NCBI RefSeq assembly: GCF_000982415.1
Contig: NZ_LANI01000003.1
Location: 310,001-374,000 of the forward strand
Origin: Kiloniella litopenaei
GTDB lineage: Bacteria > Pseudomonadota > Alphaproteobacteria > Kiloniellales > Kiloniellaceae
Reading direction: 5' to 3'
Length of the DNA: 64,000 bases
Shown: positions 55,148 to 64,000 of the stretch, in pieces
Layout: each line of letters opens with the position of its first letter
Numbering within the stretch: the stretch's first letter is position 1
Made by a program: the position numbers and the translations under genes
Notes under the pieces: model-generated
What the model was told of the DNA's origin: nothing
The model's input: only the letters and a program-made list of their open reading frames with translations
The model's database searches: none

Positions 55148-57556
55148 TTACCCGCGGAGTGTTCCGCCTGTTGCCTTCATGGCCTGAGCAATAACTTTCT
55201 GGGAAACCGCTTCGATCTCTTCATCGGTCAAGGTTTTGTCACGCGGCTGCAAAGTCACAGTAATGGCGAGTGATTTTTTACCGTCTTCAACACCTTTACC
55301 CTTGTAGATGTCAAAAAGAACAACGTCTGTGATCAGGTTCTTCTCGGCACCTTTAACGGCGCGGATAAGCTTGCCAGCCTCGACACTGTCATCAACCAGG
55401 AAGGCAAAATCGCGATCAACAGATTGAAGCGGAGAAAGTTCCAGCGCTGGTTTGATCTTGCCTGACTCGCCTTTTTTCACTTTCGGCTGCGGGATATTGT
55501 CCAGGAATACTTCAAAAGCCACAACAGGGCCTTTGATATCCATGGCTTCCAAAACCCGCGGATGAAGTTCACCAAACGCAGCCAATACATTCTTTGGCCC
55601 CAACCCAAGAACACCGGAACGCCCGGGATGGTAATAGGATGGCGCTGATGTGAAGACTTGCAAATTCTCTACCGGAGCCCCCGCAGCAGACAAAGCTGCC
55701 ATTGCATCACCCTTGGCATCGAACAGATCAACAGGGCGGCTCGGGCTTTCCCAATGGCGTTCGGCTATATTACCGGAACGCAAACCGGTTGCCATCTGCT
55801 TCTGCCCCTTGGCAGTATCGTCCTGATACTGCGGGCCAACCTCAAAAAGAGCATTATCAGCAAAACCGCGATCAGTGTTACGTACCGCCGCAGAAAGCAA
55901 GGTCGGCAGAATAGACGGGCGCATCGTATCCAGATCAGTTGAGATCGGATTGGCAACACGCAAGCTATCAGGCACACCACCAAACAGTTCAGCCTGAGCA
56001 TAGGAAACGAAAGAGAAGGTCACTGCTTCGTCAAGACCACGCCAGCAAAGTGCCGTCCGTGTATTTGACACACGGCGTTGTGCCAAAGTCAGCACACCCT
56101 GTGGCAGATAACTTGGCATCTCCATTTGCGTTTCAGGGATATTTTCATAGCCATGGATACGCAGAATTTCTTCTACCAAACATGCTTCAAGTTCCACATC
56201 CGGACGCCAACTTGGAACAGTTGCCAAAATCAAACCGTCTTTTTCAGCAACCTCAAAGCCCAGAATAGACAGAATTTCGATCTGCTTGTCTTTTTCAACA
56301 GCAACACCGCACAAGTCTTTGATGCGATTTGGGCGCAGTTCAATAACACGTTTTTCTGCCGGAATTGATCCCGCAGATGTAACCTTACTGACTTCGCCGC
56401 CGCACAGATCAAGTACCATCCGTGTTGCAACATCTACGCCCCAGTCGGCAGACTGACTGTCAACGGTCCGCTCAAAACGATAACGTGCATCGGAAAGAAT
56501 GCCGGATTTACGACCAGTAATCGCAACTGATGTGGGGTCAAACAGCGCGACTTCGAGGAACATGTTTGTGGTTTCATCGCTACAGCCGGAATTAAGGCCA
56601 CCCATAACGCCACCAAGCCCCTGCACACCGTTATCATCACCGATCACGACCATGGTCTCAGACAGCTTGTATGTTTCTTCGTCAAGCGCCAGAAACTCTT
56701 CACCATCCCGGGCATAGCGCATGGTCAAATCGCCATTGATTTTGTCCGCATCAAAAACATGCAGAGGGCGACCGAGATCAAAGGACACATAGTTTGTAAT
56801 ATCTACCAACGCAGAAATCGGGCGCAACCCGATGGCCAGCAGTCTTTCCTGTAACCATTTGGGACTTGGGCCATTTTTCAGGTTTTTGAAATAACGCCCA
56901 GCCACATAGGGAACATCATCCGCAACGGGGGCATCAGCTTTCCATTTGATCGGGCTGTCAAACGATCCTTCGATTGTTTCAAGCTTCAGAGGTTTAAGAG
57001 TTCCCATACCTGCGGCCGCAAGGTCGCGCGCAACACCACGTACCCCGAGACAGTCGCCCCGGTTCGGTGTAATGGCAATCTCGATGATCGGATCGTCAAG
57101 ACCAAGTACTTCCGCAAGTGGCACACCAATTTCGGTGTCTTCAGGAAGGTCGATGATGCCATCATGTTCATCAGAAAGGCCCATTTCGCGCTCAGATACC
57201 AACATACCGTTGGAATCTTCACCACGGAGATTTCCAGCCTTTAGTGTCAGATCGATACCCGGTACATAGGAACCAACAGGCGCAAACACACCAATCATTC
57301 CTGTTCGGGCATTTGGCGCGCCGCAAACAACCTGACTGATGCCTTCATCAGACTGTACCTGACATACTCTCAGGCGGTCAGCATTTGGGTGTTGAACAGC
57401 TTCAATCACTTTAGCCGTTTTAAAAGCCTTGAGTTCGTCGGCTTTATTTTCAACACCTTCGACTTCCAGACCAATAAGAGAAAGCTTTTCAACAATAGCT
57501 TCCAGCGAAGCATCTGTGTCGAGGTGATCTTTCAACCAGTTAAGTGTAAATTTCAT
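55148..57556 (-). CDS. pheT: Phenylalanyl-tRNA synthetase beta subunit
   Basis: This is the beta subunit of the heterotetrameric synthetase, 802 residues. The N-terminal tRNA-binding domain (KVIEAVQHPNADRLRVCQVQ) is followed by the editing B3/B4 domain (EIAITPNRGDCLGVRGVARDLAA), the B5 domain (about 400-470), a catalytic-like core, and the C-terminal FDX-ACB anticodon-binding domain from about 700 (SPLQSVDRDFAFLVDD). It clears mischarged Tyr-tRNA. It lies 14 bp after pheS and is surely co-transcribed with it. Confidence 0.98.
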   Translation of the reverse strand: MKFTLNWLKDHLDTDASLEAIVEKLSLIGLEVEGVENKADELKAFKTAKVIEAVQHPNADRLRVCQVQSDEGISQVVCGAPNARTGMIGVFAPVGSYVPGIDLTLKAGNLRGEDSNGMLVSEREMGLSDEHDGIIDLPEDTEIGVPLAEVLGLDDPIIEIAITPNRGDCLGVRGVARDLAAAGMGTLKPLKLETIEGSFDSPIKWKADAPVADDVPYVAGRYFKNLKNGPSPKWLQERLLAIGLRPISALVDITNYVSFDLGRPLHVFDADKINGDLTMRYARDGEEFLALDEETYKLSETMVVIGDDNGVQGLGGVMGGLNSGCSDETTNMFLEVALFDPTSVAITGRKSGILSDARYRFERTVDSQSADWGVDVATRMVLDLCGGEVSKVTSAGSIPAEKRVIELRPNRIKDLCGVAVEKDKQIEILSILGFEVAEKDGLILATVPSWRPDVELEACLVEEILRIHGYENIPETQMEMPSYLPQGVLTLAQRRVSNTRTALCWRGLDEAVTFSFVSYAQAELFGGVPDSLRVANPISTDLDTMRPSILPTLLSAAVRNTDRGFADNALFEVGPQYQDDTAKGQKQMATGLRSGNIAERHWESPSRPVDLFDAKGDAMAALSAAGAPVENLQVFTSAPSYYHPGRSGVLGLGPKNVLAAFGELHPRVLEAMDIKGPVVAFEVFLDNIPQPKVKKGESGKIKPALELSPLQSVDRDFAFLVDDSVEAGKLIRAVKGAEKNLITDVVLFDIYKGKGVEDGKKSLAITVTLQPRDKTLTDEEIEAVSQKVIAQAMKATGGTLRG

Positions 57557-57570
57557 CTTTCCAAACCTCT

Positions 57571-58641
57571 CTACAGACCACGGACCATGCTGGGCATTTC
57601 CATTGGCAGGAAGCCATAGTGTTTCATCCAGCGTAGATCGGTTTCATAGAAGGTTCTCAAATCAGGAATACCGTATTTGAGCATGGCAAGACGTTCAATC
57701 CCGATACCAAAAGCAAAGCCCTGATATTTGGACGAATCAATTCCGCAGTTTTCAAGAACTTTTGGGTGAACCATACCGCTACCAAGAATTTCCAGCCAGT
57801 CTTCACCAGCACCGATTTTCAGCTGCCCACCAGAACGGGAGCACCCGATGTCAACCTCGGCAGAAGGCTCGGTAAAGGGAAAGTAACTTGGGCGGAAGCG
57901 CAAAGGCAGGTCTTTCACGCCAAAGAAAGCACGACAGAATTCAATAAGAACACCCTTCAGATGTCCCATGTTGGTTTTCTCATCAATAACCAGTCCCTCA
58001 ACCTGATGGAACATCGGGGAGTGTGTGGCATCATGATCGGCACGGAACGTCCGGCCCGGCGCAATAATACGAATAGGCGGTGTCGTATTTTGCATCGCAC
58101 GGATCTGCACAGGTGAAGTGTGGGTCCGCAGAACGGATCGGGTCCCGTCTTCTCTCTCTGGCATATAGAAAGTATCCAGCTCCTGACGCGCGGGGTGTTC
58201 TGGCGGAATATTCAAGGCCGTAAAGTTATGGAAATCATCTTCGATATGATGACCTTCGGCTACGGAAAAACCCATCTCGCCAAAAATGGCAACCAGCTCT
58301 TCCAAAGTCTGGCTTATGGGATGCATTTTACCAATTGTCGTGGGACGAGGCGGTAAAGACACATCAACTTTTTCTTCAGCAAGACGCGCTTCCAAAGCTG
58401 CTTCATGCAGGCTTGCCTTGCGTGTTTCAATTGCGTCTGCAACAGCTTGCTTGATCAGGTTAAATGCCTGTCCGGCTTCCTTGCGCTCTTCAGGCGCCAG
58501 ATTACCCAGCGTTTTCATCCGCTGTGTAATCTCACCTTTTTTTCCCAGTGCCTGAACACGCACAGTATCCAGGGCATCCAGATCTGTGGCGGCTTCTACT
58601 CTTTGCAGTAAATCACTGCGAAGTTCTTCCAGATTATCCAT
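57571..58641 (-). CDS. pheS: Phenylalanyl-tRNA synthetase alpha subunit
   Basis: This is the catalytic alpha subunit, class II synthetase, 356 residues. An N-terminal coiled coil (about 1-85) precedes the catalytic core with motif 2 around FRADHDATHSPMFHQVEGL and motif 3 around GFAFGIGIERLAML, which are the phenylalanine- and ATP-binding segments. It charges tRNA-Phe. It is followed by pheT at 14 bp and preceded by the lipoprotein gene, with rplT and rpmI further upstream, so a shared transcript is possible although a hairpin after rplT could separate them. Confidence 0.98.
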   Translation of the reverse strand: MDNLEELRSDLLQRVEAATDLDALDTVRVQALGKKGEITQRMKTLGNLAPEERKEAGQAFNLIKQAVADAIETRKASLHEAALEARLAEEKVDVSLPPRPTTIGKMHPISQTLEELVAIFGEMGFSVAEGHHIEDDFHNFTALNIPPEHPARQELDTFYMPEREDGTRSVLRTHTSPVQIRAMQNTTPPIRIIAPGRTFRADHDATHSPMFHQVEGLVIDEKTNMGHLKGVLIEFCRAFFGVKDLPLRFRPSYFPFTEPSAEVDIGCSRSGGQLKIGAGEDWLEILGSGMVHPKVLENCGIDSSKYQGFAFGIGIERLAMLKYGIPDLRTFYETDLRWMKHYGFLPMEMPSMVRGL

Positions 58642-58684
58642 TATACTTCCCGTTCATGAGGAAATCCTCAATCAGTAATCCTGT

Positions 58685-59095
58685 TTATTCCAACTTCATT
58701 GCCAGCATTGCAACAGCACCACCCACAACACTCTGGACCTGTCCATCAAGCAGGACCTTGTCCAGAACCACATCCTGAGATGTTCGGTCATAGCGGTACA
58801 AAAGTGTTAATTCGCGGTCTGCATTATCCAGTTTTTTCCGAATACTTGCACTTACCAATATCTGTTGATCAGATTGTTTATCATCCCACGGTCCTGCGAG
58901 CCAAGTGACTTTACCATGACGCCCAGCCAATTCACCGACCAAATCGGCATTACTTTGCCCGTTCACAACATGGTTGCGCACCTTATCAATGTCTTTGGAA
59001 TAATTTTCACCTGTCGCCCCCCCGGCATCAAAACAGCCCGACAGTAGCGATAAACACAAAACAACAGGAAAGAAGATTTTCAAAAGGGAGACCAC
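58685..59095 (-). CDS. Putative lipoprotein of unknown function
   Basis: This is a 136-residue protein with an N-terminal lipoprotein signal: hydrophobic LLKIFFPVVLCLSL followed by the lipobox LLSGC, so Cys21 would be lipidated. The mature part is short, with a beta-like C-terminal half (ELTLLYRYDRTSQDVVLDKVLLDG). I do not recognise the family. The start is a GTG with CGGAG about 9 nt upstream. It sits between rplT and pheS on the same strand, an unusual insertion into a normally compact translation cluster. Confidence 0.72.
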   Translation of the reverse strand: MVSLLKIFFPVVLCLSLLSGCFDAGGATGENYSKDIDKVRNHVVNGQSNADLVGELAGRHGKVTWLAGPWDDKQSDQQILVSASIRKKLDNADRELTLLYRYDRTSQDVVLDKVLLDGQVQSVVGGAVAMLAMKLE

Positions 59096-59238
59096 GGGAC
59101 GTCGCTCCGGTTACAGACAAAAGTTTATTTGTTTCATCAATAGCTTCTGCCAAAACAAAACGCCAGAACAGCTAAATGATAAAACATGTCAGGATAAAAT
59201 CATCTTGCACAGCTTCATTCAGACCCTAAAAGACAAAC

Positions 59239-59267
59239 AGGCAGCACCCGAAACCGGATGCTGCCCT
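59239..59267 (-). terminator. Putative terminator after rplT
   Basis: On the minus strand, CGGATGCTGCC-side and GGCAGCACCCG-side arms pair with one mismatch around a GTTT loop and are followed by TTTGTCTTTT. It would end the rpmI-rplT transcript 27 bp past rplT, separating it at least in part from the lipoprotein and pheST. Confidence 0.65.
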
Positions 59268-59293
59268 GTCATAAAGCCTAAAACGAGTGCGCG

Positions 59294-59650
59294 TTAAGCC
59301 AGAGCTGCTTTTGCCTTTTCAACAACAGCAGCAAATGCAGCTGGCTCACGAACAGCCAGATCAGCAAGCACTTTACGGTCAAGACCGATTTCAGCTTTCT
59401 TCACACCGTTCATGAACTGAGAGTACGTGATACCGTGCATGCGGGCACCAGCATTAATACGCTGAATCCATAGACCACGGAATGTACGTTTCTTAACACG
59501 ACGATCGCGATATGCGTACTGCCAGCCTTTTTCAAGGCGCTGTACGGCAACGCGGAAGACGTTTTTGCCACGGCTGCGGAAGCCTTTAGCAAGTTTAACA
59601 ATTTTTTTGTGGCGTGCACGCGCTGTCACGCCCCGTTTAACACGAGCCAT
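59294..59650 (-). CDS. rplT: 50S ribosomal protein L20
   Basis: This is ribosomal protein L20, 118 residues, which binds 23S rRNA early in 50S assembly. It shows [23 protein letters not shown] at the N-terminus, [20 protein letters not shown] in the middle, and the conserved C-terminal globular region with [11 protein letters not shown]. It lies 17 bp after rpmI. In many bacteria L20 represses its own operon by binding the leader; no infC precedes the pair here. Confidence 0.99.
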   Translation of the reverse strand: MARVKRGVTARARHKKIVKLAKGFRSRGKNVFRVAVQRLEKGWQYAYRDRRVKKRTFRGLWIQRINAGARMHGITYSQFMNGVKKAEIGLDRKVLADLAVREPAAFAAVVEKAKAALA

Positions 59651-59667
59651 TTGCTACTACCTTAACC

Positions 59668-59868
59668 TTAACCGTTAACGAGGAAATTACGTTTGATGAT
59701 GCGTGCATCAGATTCACAAAGTGTCGTCGTACCGCGAGCGTTACGAATCATTGTTTGTGAGCGTTTACGCATACCGTGACGTTTACCTGCCTGAGCAGCA
59801 ACGACTTTACCGGTTCCGGTCAGGCGGAAGCGTTTCTTCGCGCCAGATTTCGTCTTAAGTTTGGGCAT
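59668..59868 (-). CDS. rpmI: 50S ribosomal protein L35
   Basis: This is ribosomal protein L35, 66 residues, with the conserved start [21 protein letters not shown] and the basic segment [26 protein letters not shown] upstream supports the ATG. It is the first gene of the rpmI-rplT unit, expressed from a promoter about 80 bp upstream. Confidence 0.99.
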   Translation of the reverse strand: MPKLKTKSGAKKRFRLTGTGKVVAAQAGKRHGMRKRSQTMIRNARGTTTLCESDARIIKRNFLVNG

Positions 59869-59947
59869 TTTCTTTCCTTATAAATAAAGTTCTTTTTCAG
59901 AGTGACTAGGCATACCCTTTGGCACATGCCACCCGACAATGGCGGGG

Positions 59948-59976
59948 GTTATAGTACCCTTTGCTCTCTTTGGCAA
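59948..59976 (-). promoter_or_regulatory. Sigma-70-type promoter of rpmI-rplT
   Basis: On the minus strand TTGCCA and TATAAC are separated by exactly 17 nt, a strong housekeeping promoter. The start point would give a leader of about 70 nt that contains two small hairpins (CCCG/CGGG and GGCAT/ATGCC) before the rpmI ribosome binding site. Confidence 0.7.
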
Positions 59977-60218
59977 GCTCAAACATAAGGAAAATATGGA
60001 GTCCCCGCCACACTCTCTATCGCCAAAACAACCATATATTTTTCTCACATCTTTTCACCATTAATGCTAGATTATTATCGAACAAAATAATTTATCCAAA
60101 TTACAAAACAAAACATACTCTGGGGTATTGAATCTCAATCAAGAAACCACACTTCTTGCACCACGACCTTCGACCCCGATCAAAACGTTCAGCTGGATAC
60201 TAAAAAGAGAACCAAGCT
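59977..60218. other. Intergenic region before the RND operon
   Basis: About 240 bp of AT-rich DNA upstream of the efflux adaptor gene. AAGAGAACC before 60219 is the ribosome binding site. I see no regulator gene and no clear operator. Confidence 0.5.
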
Positions 60219-61331
60219 ATGAAGTTTCCCTATAGAAAAACACCTGCTTTGATATTTGCATCAACAATTCTGTTTGGCGCTCAGCTGGCTTTGGCGCAAG
60301 ACACTTCTCCTCCTGCGCCAAGCGTAACGGTCACCACCGTACAGGAACAGGATGTAACCCCCGAACTCACCTTTGTAGGTCGGGTCGAAGCTGTTGATAC
60401 AGTCGATTTACGCGCACGTGTCGAAGGATTTGTTCAAGAACGGCTTTTCAAGGAAGGCGCAAACATTAAAAAAGGCGATTTGCTCTTTGTTTTAGAGAAA
60501 GCCCCCTATCAAATTGCTGTTGAACAAGCCCAGGCTGATCTTTCAGGTGCCCAAGCTACACTTAAAAATGCGCGGTCTGACCTTAAGCGAAAAAAGGATC
60601 TCCGAAAAAAGAAAGTGGTATCTGAAGCTTCCCTGGATACTTCTGAAGCCAGCGAATCTTCGGCTCTCGCCGCCGTTTTACAGGCCAAGGCTGCTCTGCG
60701 TAGAGCCGAGCTTGACTTAAGTTACACCGAAATCCGAAGCCCGCTTGACGGTCAAATCAGTCGGTCGCGTTACAGCGTCGGCAATCTGGTCAATTCCAGC
60801 AGCGAGCCACTTGCCACCATAACAAGCCTTGATCCAATTTATGTTACCGTCCCTGTCAGCGATAAACTTATCCTGGAAGAACGCCGTAAAGGGCTCTCGA
60901 GCGAAGAAGCCCCTGTAATTCCATCACTGATTCTCTCTGACGGAAAGCCCTATGAAAGCGACGGCGAATTTGATTTTATTAATACCCAGGTAAATCAAAG
61001 CACGAATTCCATCATTACCCGCGCTGTTTTCCCAAACCCTAAACACATTCTGGTTCCCGGGCAGTTCGTCAGTGTAATCGTACGTGACAAGCAAACCCAG
61101 AGAGAATTGGTAATTCCCCAAGCATCCGTTCAAAAAGACCAACAAGGTTACTTTACCTTGGTCGTCGACCGGAGCAACAAGGTAGAAATTCGCCGGCTTC
61201 AAGTCGGCGAACAAGTCGATACAAACTGGGTTATAAAAGACGGACTTCTAAAAGGAGAACGCATTATCGTGCAGGGTATCCAGAAGGTAAAACCGGATAT
61301 GGTAGTTAACCCGGTTGAAGAAGGAGCATAG
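60219..61331 (+). CDS. RND efflux periplasmic adaptor subunit
   Basis: This is a membrane-fusion protein of the AcrA/MexA type, 370 residues. A cleavable signal peptide ends at about LALAQ; there is no lipobox Cys, so unlike AcrA it is not lipidated. The lipoyl halves flank a coiled-coil hairpin (about 95-165, with AVEQAQADLSGAQATLKNA and LDTSEASESSALAAVLQAKAALRRAELDLSYTEIRSPLDG at the turn back). The beta-barrel and membrane-proximal domains follow. It links the pump encoded 2 bp downstream to an outer-membrane channel not found in this window. Confidence 0.93.
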   Translation: MKFPYRKTPALIFASTILFGAQLALAQDTSPPAPSVTVTTVQEQDVTPELTFVGRVEAVDTVDLRARVEGFVQERLFKEGANIKKGDLLFVLEKAPYQIAVEQAQADLSGAQATLKNARSDLKRKKDLRKKKVVSEASLDTSEASESSALAAVLQAKAALRRAELDLSYTEIRSPLDGQISRSRYSVGNLVNSSSEPLATITSLDPIYVTVPVSDKLILEERRKGLSSEEAPVIPSLILSDGKPYESDGEFDFINTQVNQSTNSIITRAVFPNPKHILVPGQFVSVIVRDKQTQRELVIPQASVQKDQQGYFTLVVDRSNKVEIRRLQVGEQVDTNWVIKDGLLKGERIIVQGIQKVKPDMVVNPVEEGA

Positions 61332-61333
61332 TC

Positions 61334-64000
61334 GTGTTTTCAGCTCTTTTTATTAACCGCCCCAAATTTGCTCTGGTTATATCAATTGTTATTTCACTAG
61401 CGGGTATCATCGCCCTCAATTCAATTCCCGTCGCCGAATACCCCGATATCACACCACCACAGGTCAAGGTTACCACCAGCTATCCCGGTGCAAATGCAAC
61501 AGTTGTTGAACAGTCTGTCGCCGCCCCGATCGAAGCAAAGGTCAACGGTGTTGATGGCATGCTATATATGTCATCAACAAGCAGTAACGATGGTAGTTAT
61601 GATTTAACGGTCACTTTTGCCGTCGGAACAGATCCGGACATCGCAGCGGTTAACGTTCAGAACCGTGTCGCAACAGCAAATTCGTCTTTGCCACAAGAAG
61701 TTACACGACAGGGTGTCATCACGCAGAAGCAATCCACATCTATGCTTCTTGTGATCAATATGGTCTCGCCAGATAATTCACTGGATTCACTGTTTCTGAG
61801 TAACTACGCCTCTATTTATATTCAGGATTCACTCTCGCGTATTAATGGTGTCGGTAGTGTATCACAGTTTGGAGCCCTGGATTACGGAATGCGGGTCTGG
61901 CTTAATCCTGACCGCCTCACCGCCGTGGGCCTTACGACCAAGGATGTGACAGAAGCAATAGAAAATCAGAACATTCAGGCCACAGCGGGTCAATTGGGTG
62001 CACCACCTTTCGAAGGCACCCCTCAATTTCAATATACACTTCAGGCCAAAGGCCGTCTGACAACAGTTGAAGAGTTTGAAAATATCGTCATTCGGGCAAA
62101 TCAAGACGGATCCTTTGTAAGGCTAAAAGACATCGCAAGAATTGAGCTTGGTTCCCAAAGTTATTCTTCGGCCTCTAAACTTAACAACGCCCCCTCAGCA
62201 GCCATAGCCGTCTATCAATCACCGGGTGCCAATGCTCTGGAAGTTGCCGATGCTATCTATGCAGAGCTTGACCGCCTGTCAGAGAACTTTCCGCAAGGCA
62301 TGGAATATAAAATTCTCTATGACACGACAAACGCTGTACGGGCATCTGTTAAAGAAGTGATTGAAACACTGCTTATTACCTTTGCCCTTGTGGTCAGTGT
62401 GACCTTTCTCTTTTTAAGTGACTGGCGCTCAACCCTGATCCCAAGCCTTGCAATCCCTGTGTCACTTGTCGGCACCTTCGCTGTTCTCTATGCCGTTGGC
62501 TTTAGTGCCAACATGATCACGCTTTTTGCCATTATCCTCGCCATCGGCATTGTCGTAGACGACAGTATCGTCGTGGTCGAAAATGTGCAGCGAATTATGA
62601 AAGAAACAGGAAAATCGGCCGCAGATGCAACCAAGTTGGCCATGAAAGAAGTTACCGGCCCTGTGGTTGCAACAACTTTAGTCCTCTTGGCTGTTTTTGT
62701 ACCTGTATCCTTCATGCCCGGCATTACAGGGGAACTCTATAAACAATTCTCGCTAACCATCTGCGTAGCGGTTTCTCTTTCTTCGATAAATGCCTTAACA
62801 CTGTCGCCTGCACTTTGCGCACTATTGTTAAAACCTGACAGCGGTGAGCCCAAAGGCCCATTGAAACTGTTTGCAAACCTTGTTGATCGTACCCGTAATG
62901 GCTATGGCAAAGTCGTTGCCCTTATGATCAGACGCCTTGCTATTTCAATGGCCGTGCTTGGTATTTTCGCTGGTGTCACCGTCTATATGTTCCAGACAGT
63001 TCCGACTGGCTTTATCCCCATGGAAGATAAAGGTGTGTTCTTTGTGAACGTTCAGCTTCCCGACGGCGCATCACTGGAACGAACAAATGAGGTCACCGCC
63101 GATGTAACGGATATGCTGTTGGAAGAAGAGGGCGTCACAGACGTGATCTCTGTTTCCGGTTTCAGTTTACTTTCCGGTGCAGCATCAAATTCCTCACTGC
63201 TTATTCCCGTTTTGAGCGACTGGTCGGAAAGAACCGAATTTGACCTTCAATGGTACAATATTCTCGGACGCATAAACGGTAAACTCGCCGGATTAGCTTC
63301 GGCAGAATCGTTTGCCTTCCCCCTCCCCCCCATTATGGGGTTAGGCACAGGTGGCGGGGTTGAAGCCCAGGTTCAGGACTATCTTGGACGCACTCCCCAA
63401 GAGCTTGCCGCCGCAGTACGCAGCTTGGCCTTTGCCGCAAATCAACAGCCCGAGTTAACGTCGGTGTTCAGCACCTATTCCGCCAACATTCCCCAGCTTT
63501 TTCTGGAAGTGGATCGGGAAAAGGCCCTTGTACTCGGCGTAAAGATCTCGGATATCTTCTCAACTCTACAGGCAAATCTTGGGTCGTCCTATATCAATGA
63601 CTTTAACCTTTACGGAAAAGTTTATCGGGTCCAGATCCAGGCCGAGGCCCAATTCCGTGACGGGTTGGAAGATATCGATAACCTGCATGTGCGGAATGAT
63701 AACGGGGATATGATCCCTTTGCGGACCTTGATCGAGATTGAACCCATCTTAGGTCCCTTATCTGTCGAGCGTTATAATCAGTTTAAATCAGCGTCCATAA
63801 CAGGCTCCCCAGCAACAGGGTACAGTAGTGGTGATGCCATTGCCGCGCTGGAACGTGCTGCAGCAAGTGCCCTACCCGATGGCTATGGTATTGAATGGAC
63901 GGGAACCTCGAAACAGGAACAGGAAGCTGGTGGCTATATTGTTATTATCTTCTCTCTGGCTCTAATCTTCGCTTACCTTTTCCTTGTCGCCCAGTATGAA
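61334..64000 (+). CDS. RND multidrug efflux pump (HAE1 family), 3' partial
   Basis: This is an AcrB/MexB-type inner-membrane transporter, open to the last base of the window, 889 codons present of about 1040. It starts with a GTG at 61334, 2 bp after the adaptor stop, with AAGGAGC upstream. The first helix and PVAEYPDITPPQVKV are canonical. The proton-relay Asp pair is present in IGIVVDDSIVVVENV. Porter-domain segments such as FGALDYGMRVWLNP and NQNIQATAGQLGAPP are standard, including TGFIPMEDKGVFFVNVQLPDG after the central helices. The C-terminal helices with the conserved Lys lie beyond the window. Substrates are unknown. Confidence 0.95.
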   Translation, partial: MFSALFINRPKFALVISIVISLAGIIALNSIPVAEYPDITPPQVKVTTSYPGANATVVEQSVAAPIEAKVNGVDGMLYMSSTSSNDGSYDLTVTFAVGTDPDIAAVNVQNRVATANSSLPQEVTRQGVITQKQSTSMLLVINMVSPDNSLDSLFLSNYASIYIQDSLSRINGVGSVSQFGALDYGMRVWLNPDRLTAVGLTTKDVTEAIENQNIQATAGQLGAPPFEGTPQFQYTLQAKGRLTTVEEFENIVIRANQDGSFVRLKDIARIELGSQSYSSASKLNNAPSAAIAVYQSPGANALEVADAIYAELDRLSENFPQGMEYKILYDTTNAVRASVKEVIETLLITFALVVSVTFLFLSDWRSTLIPSLAIPVSLVGTFAVLYAVGFSANMITLFAIILAIGIVVDDSIVVVENVQRIMKETGKSAADATKLAMKEVTGPVVATTLVLLAVFVPVSFMPGITGELYKQFSLTICVAVSLSSINALTLSPALCALLLKPDSGEPKGPLKLFANLVDRTRNGYGKVVALMIRRLAISMAVLGIFAGVTVYMFQTVPTGFIPMEDKGVFFVNVQLPDGASLERTNEVTADVTDMLLEEEGVTDVISVSGFSLLSGAASNSSLLIPVLSDWSERTEFDLQWYNILGRINGKLAGLASAESFAFPLPPIMGLGTGGGVEAQVQDYLGRTPQELAAAVRSLAFAANQQPELTSVFSTYSANIPQLFLEVDREKALVLGVKISDIFSTLQANLGSSYINDFNLYGKVYRVQIQAEAQFRDGLEDIDNLHVRNDNGDMIPLRTLIEIEPILGPLSVERYNQFKSASITGSPATGYSSGDAIAALERAAASALPDGYGIEWTGTSKQEQEAGGYIVIIFSLALIFAYLFLVAQYE

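Overview
The window looks like chromosomal DNA of a free-living, motile, Gram-negative alphaproteobacterium, most likely a marine member of the Rhodospirillales/Kiloniellales grade. This is an inference from moderate base composition, a paired PAS-protein/soluble-chemoreceptor locus of the magnetospirillum type, a FecI/FecR/TonB iron system, RND efflux, and several amine-catabolism enzymes. I could not run a database search, so the genus is open.

Layout. 1-4.8 kb: housekeeping and stress genes (GhrA-like reductase cut by the window edge, MarR, UspA, M17 aminopeptidase, orphan TAXI receptor). 5.1-11.2 kb: a cobalt-uptake module made of an ECF transporter (cbiM, a nikL-like gene, cbiQ, cbiO) led by a secreted DUF4198 protein under a cobalamin riboswitch. 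It is followed by a TetR gene and a second, divergent cobalamin riboswitch driving a second DUF4198 protein. The two riboswitches share a 61-bp nearly identical block in inverted orientation. 11.3-16.5 kb: CBS protein, MipA/OmpV porin-like protein, an ArsC-fold protein that has lost its catalytic cysteine, LysR/EamA and GntR. 16.5-23 kb: a candidate N-methylated-amine catabolic cluster (MttB-family methyltransferase, enolase-superfamily protein, TMADH/OYE-type demethylase) with a divergent LysR and methylglyoxal synthase. 23-32 kb: PhoD-like phosphatase, two chemoreceptors, P1 peptidase, Tat-exported YHS protein, MltF. A PAS gene before the second chemoreceptor is broken by one in-frame stop codon. 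32-40 kb: YajQ, then an iron or heme uptake regulon read leftwards: Fur box, FecI-type sigma factor, FecR, TonB receptor with signalling domain, binding protein, permease, ATPase.

41.9-48.9 kb: a type IC restriction-modification locus, hsdM-hsdS-prrC-hsdR. The gene between hsdS and hsdR keeps the Arg-Glu-His catalytic triad of the PrrC anticodon nuclease at exactly the known spacing, and hsdS carries three perfect 12-bp repeats encoding ELTA, the element whose copy number sets target spacing in EcoR124-type enzymes. It is the strongest defence system in the window and sits beside tRNA-Ser(GGA).

49-64 kb: core genes (lepA, pheST, rplT, rpmI) with a HerA-like ATPase, a nucleotidyltransferase-family protein, two poorly known proteins, and an RND efflux adaptor and pump, the pump running off the right edge.

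Gene starts were revised where a better ribosome binding site or an overlap with the upstream gene supports a different start from the longest open frame; each case is stated.
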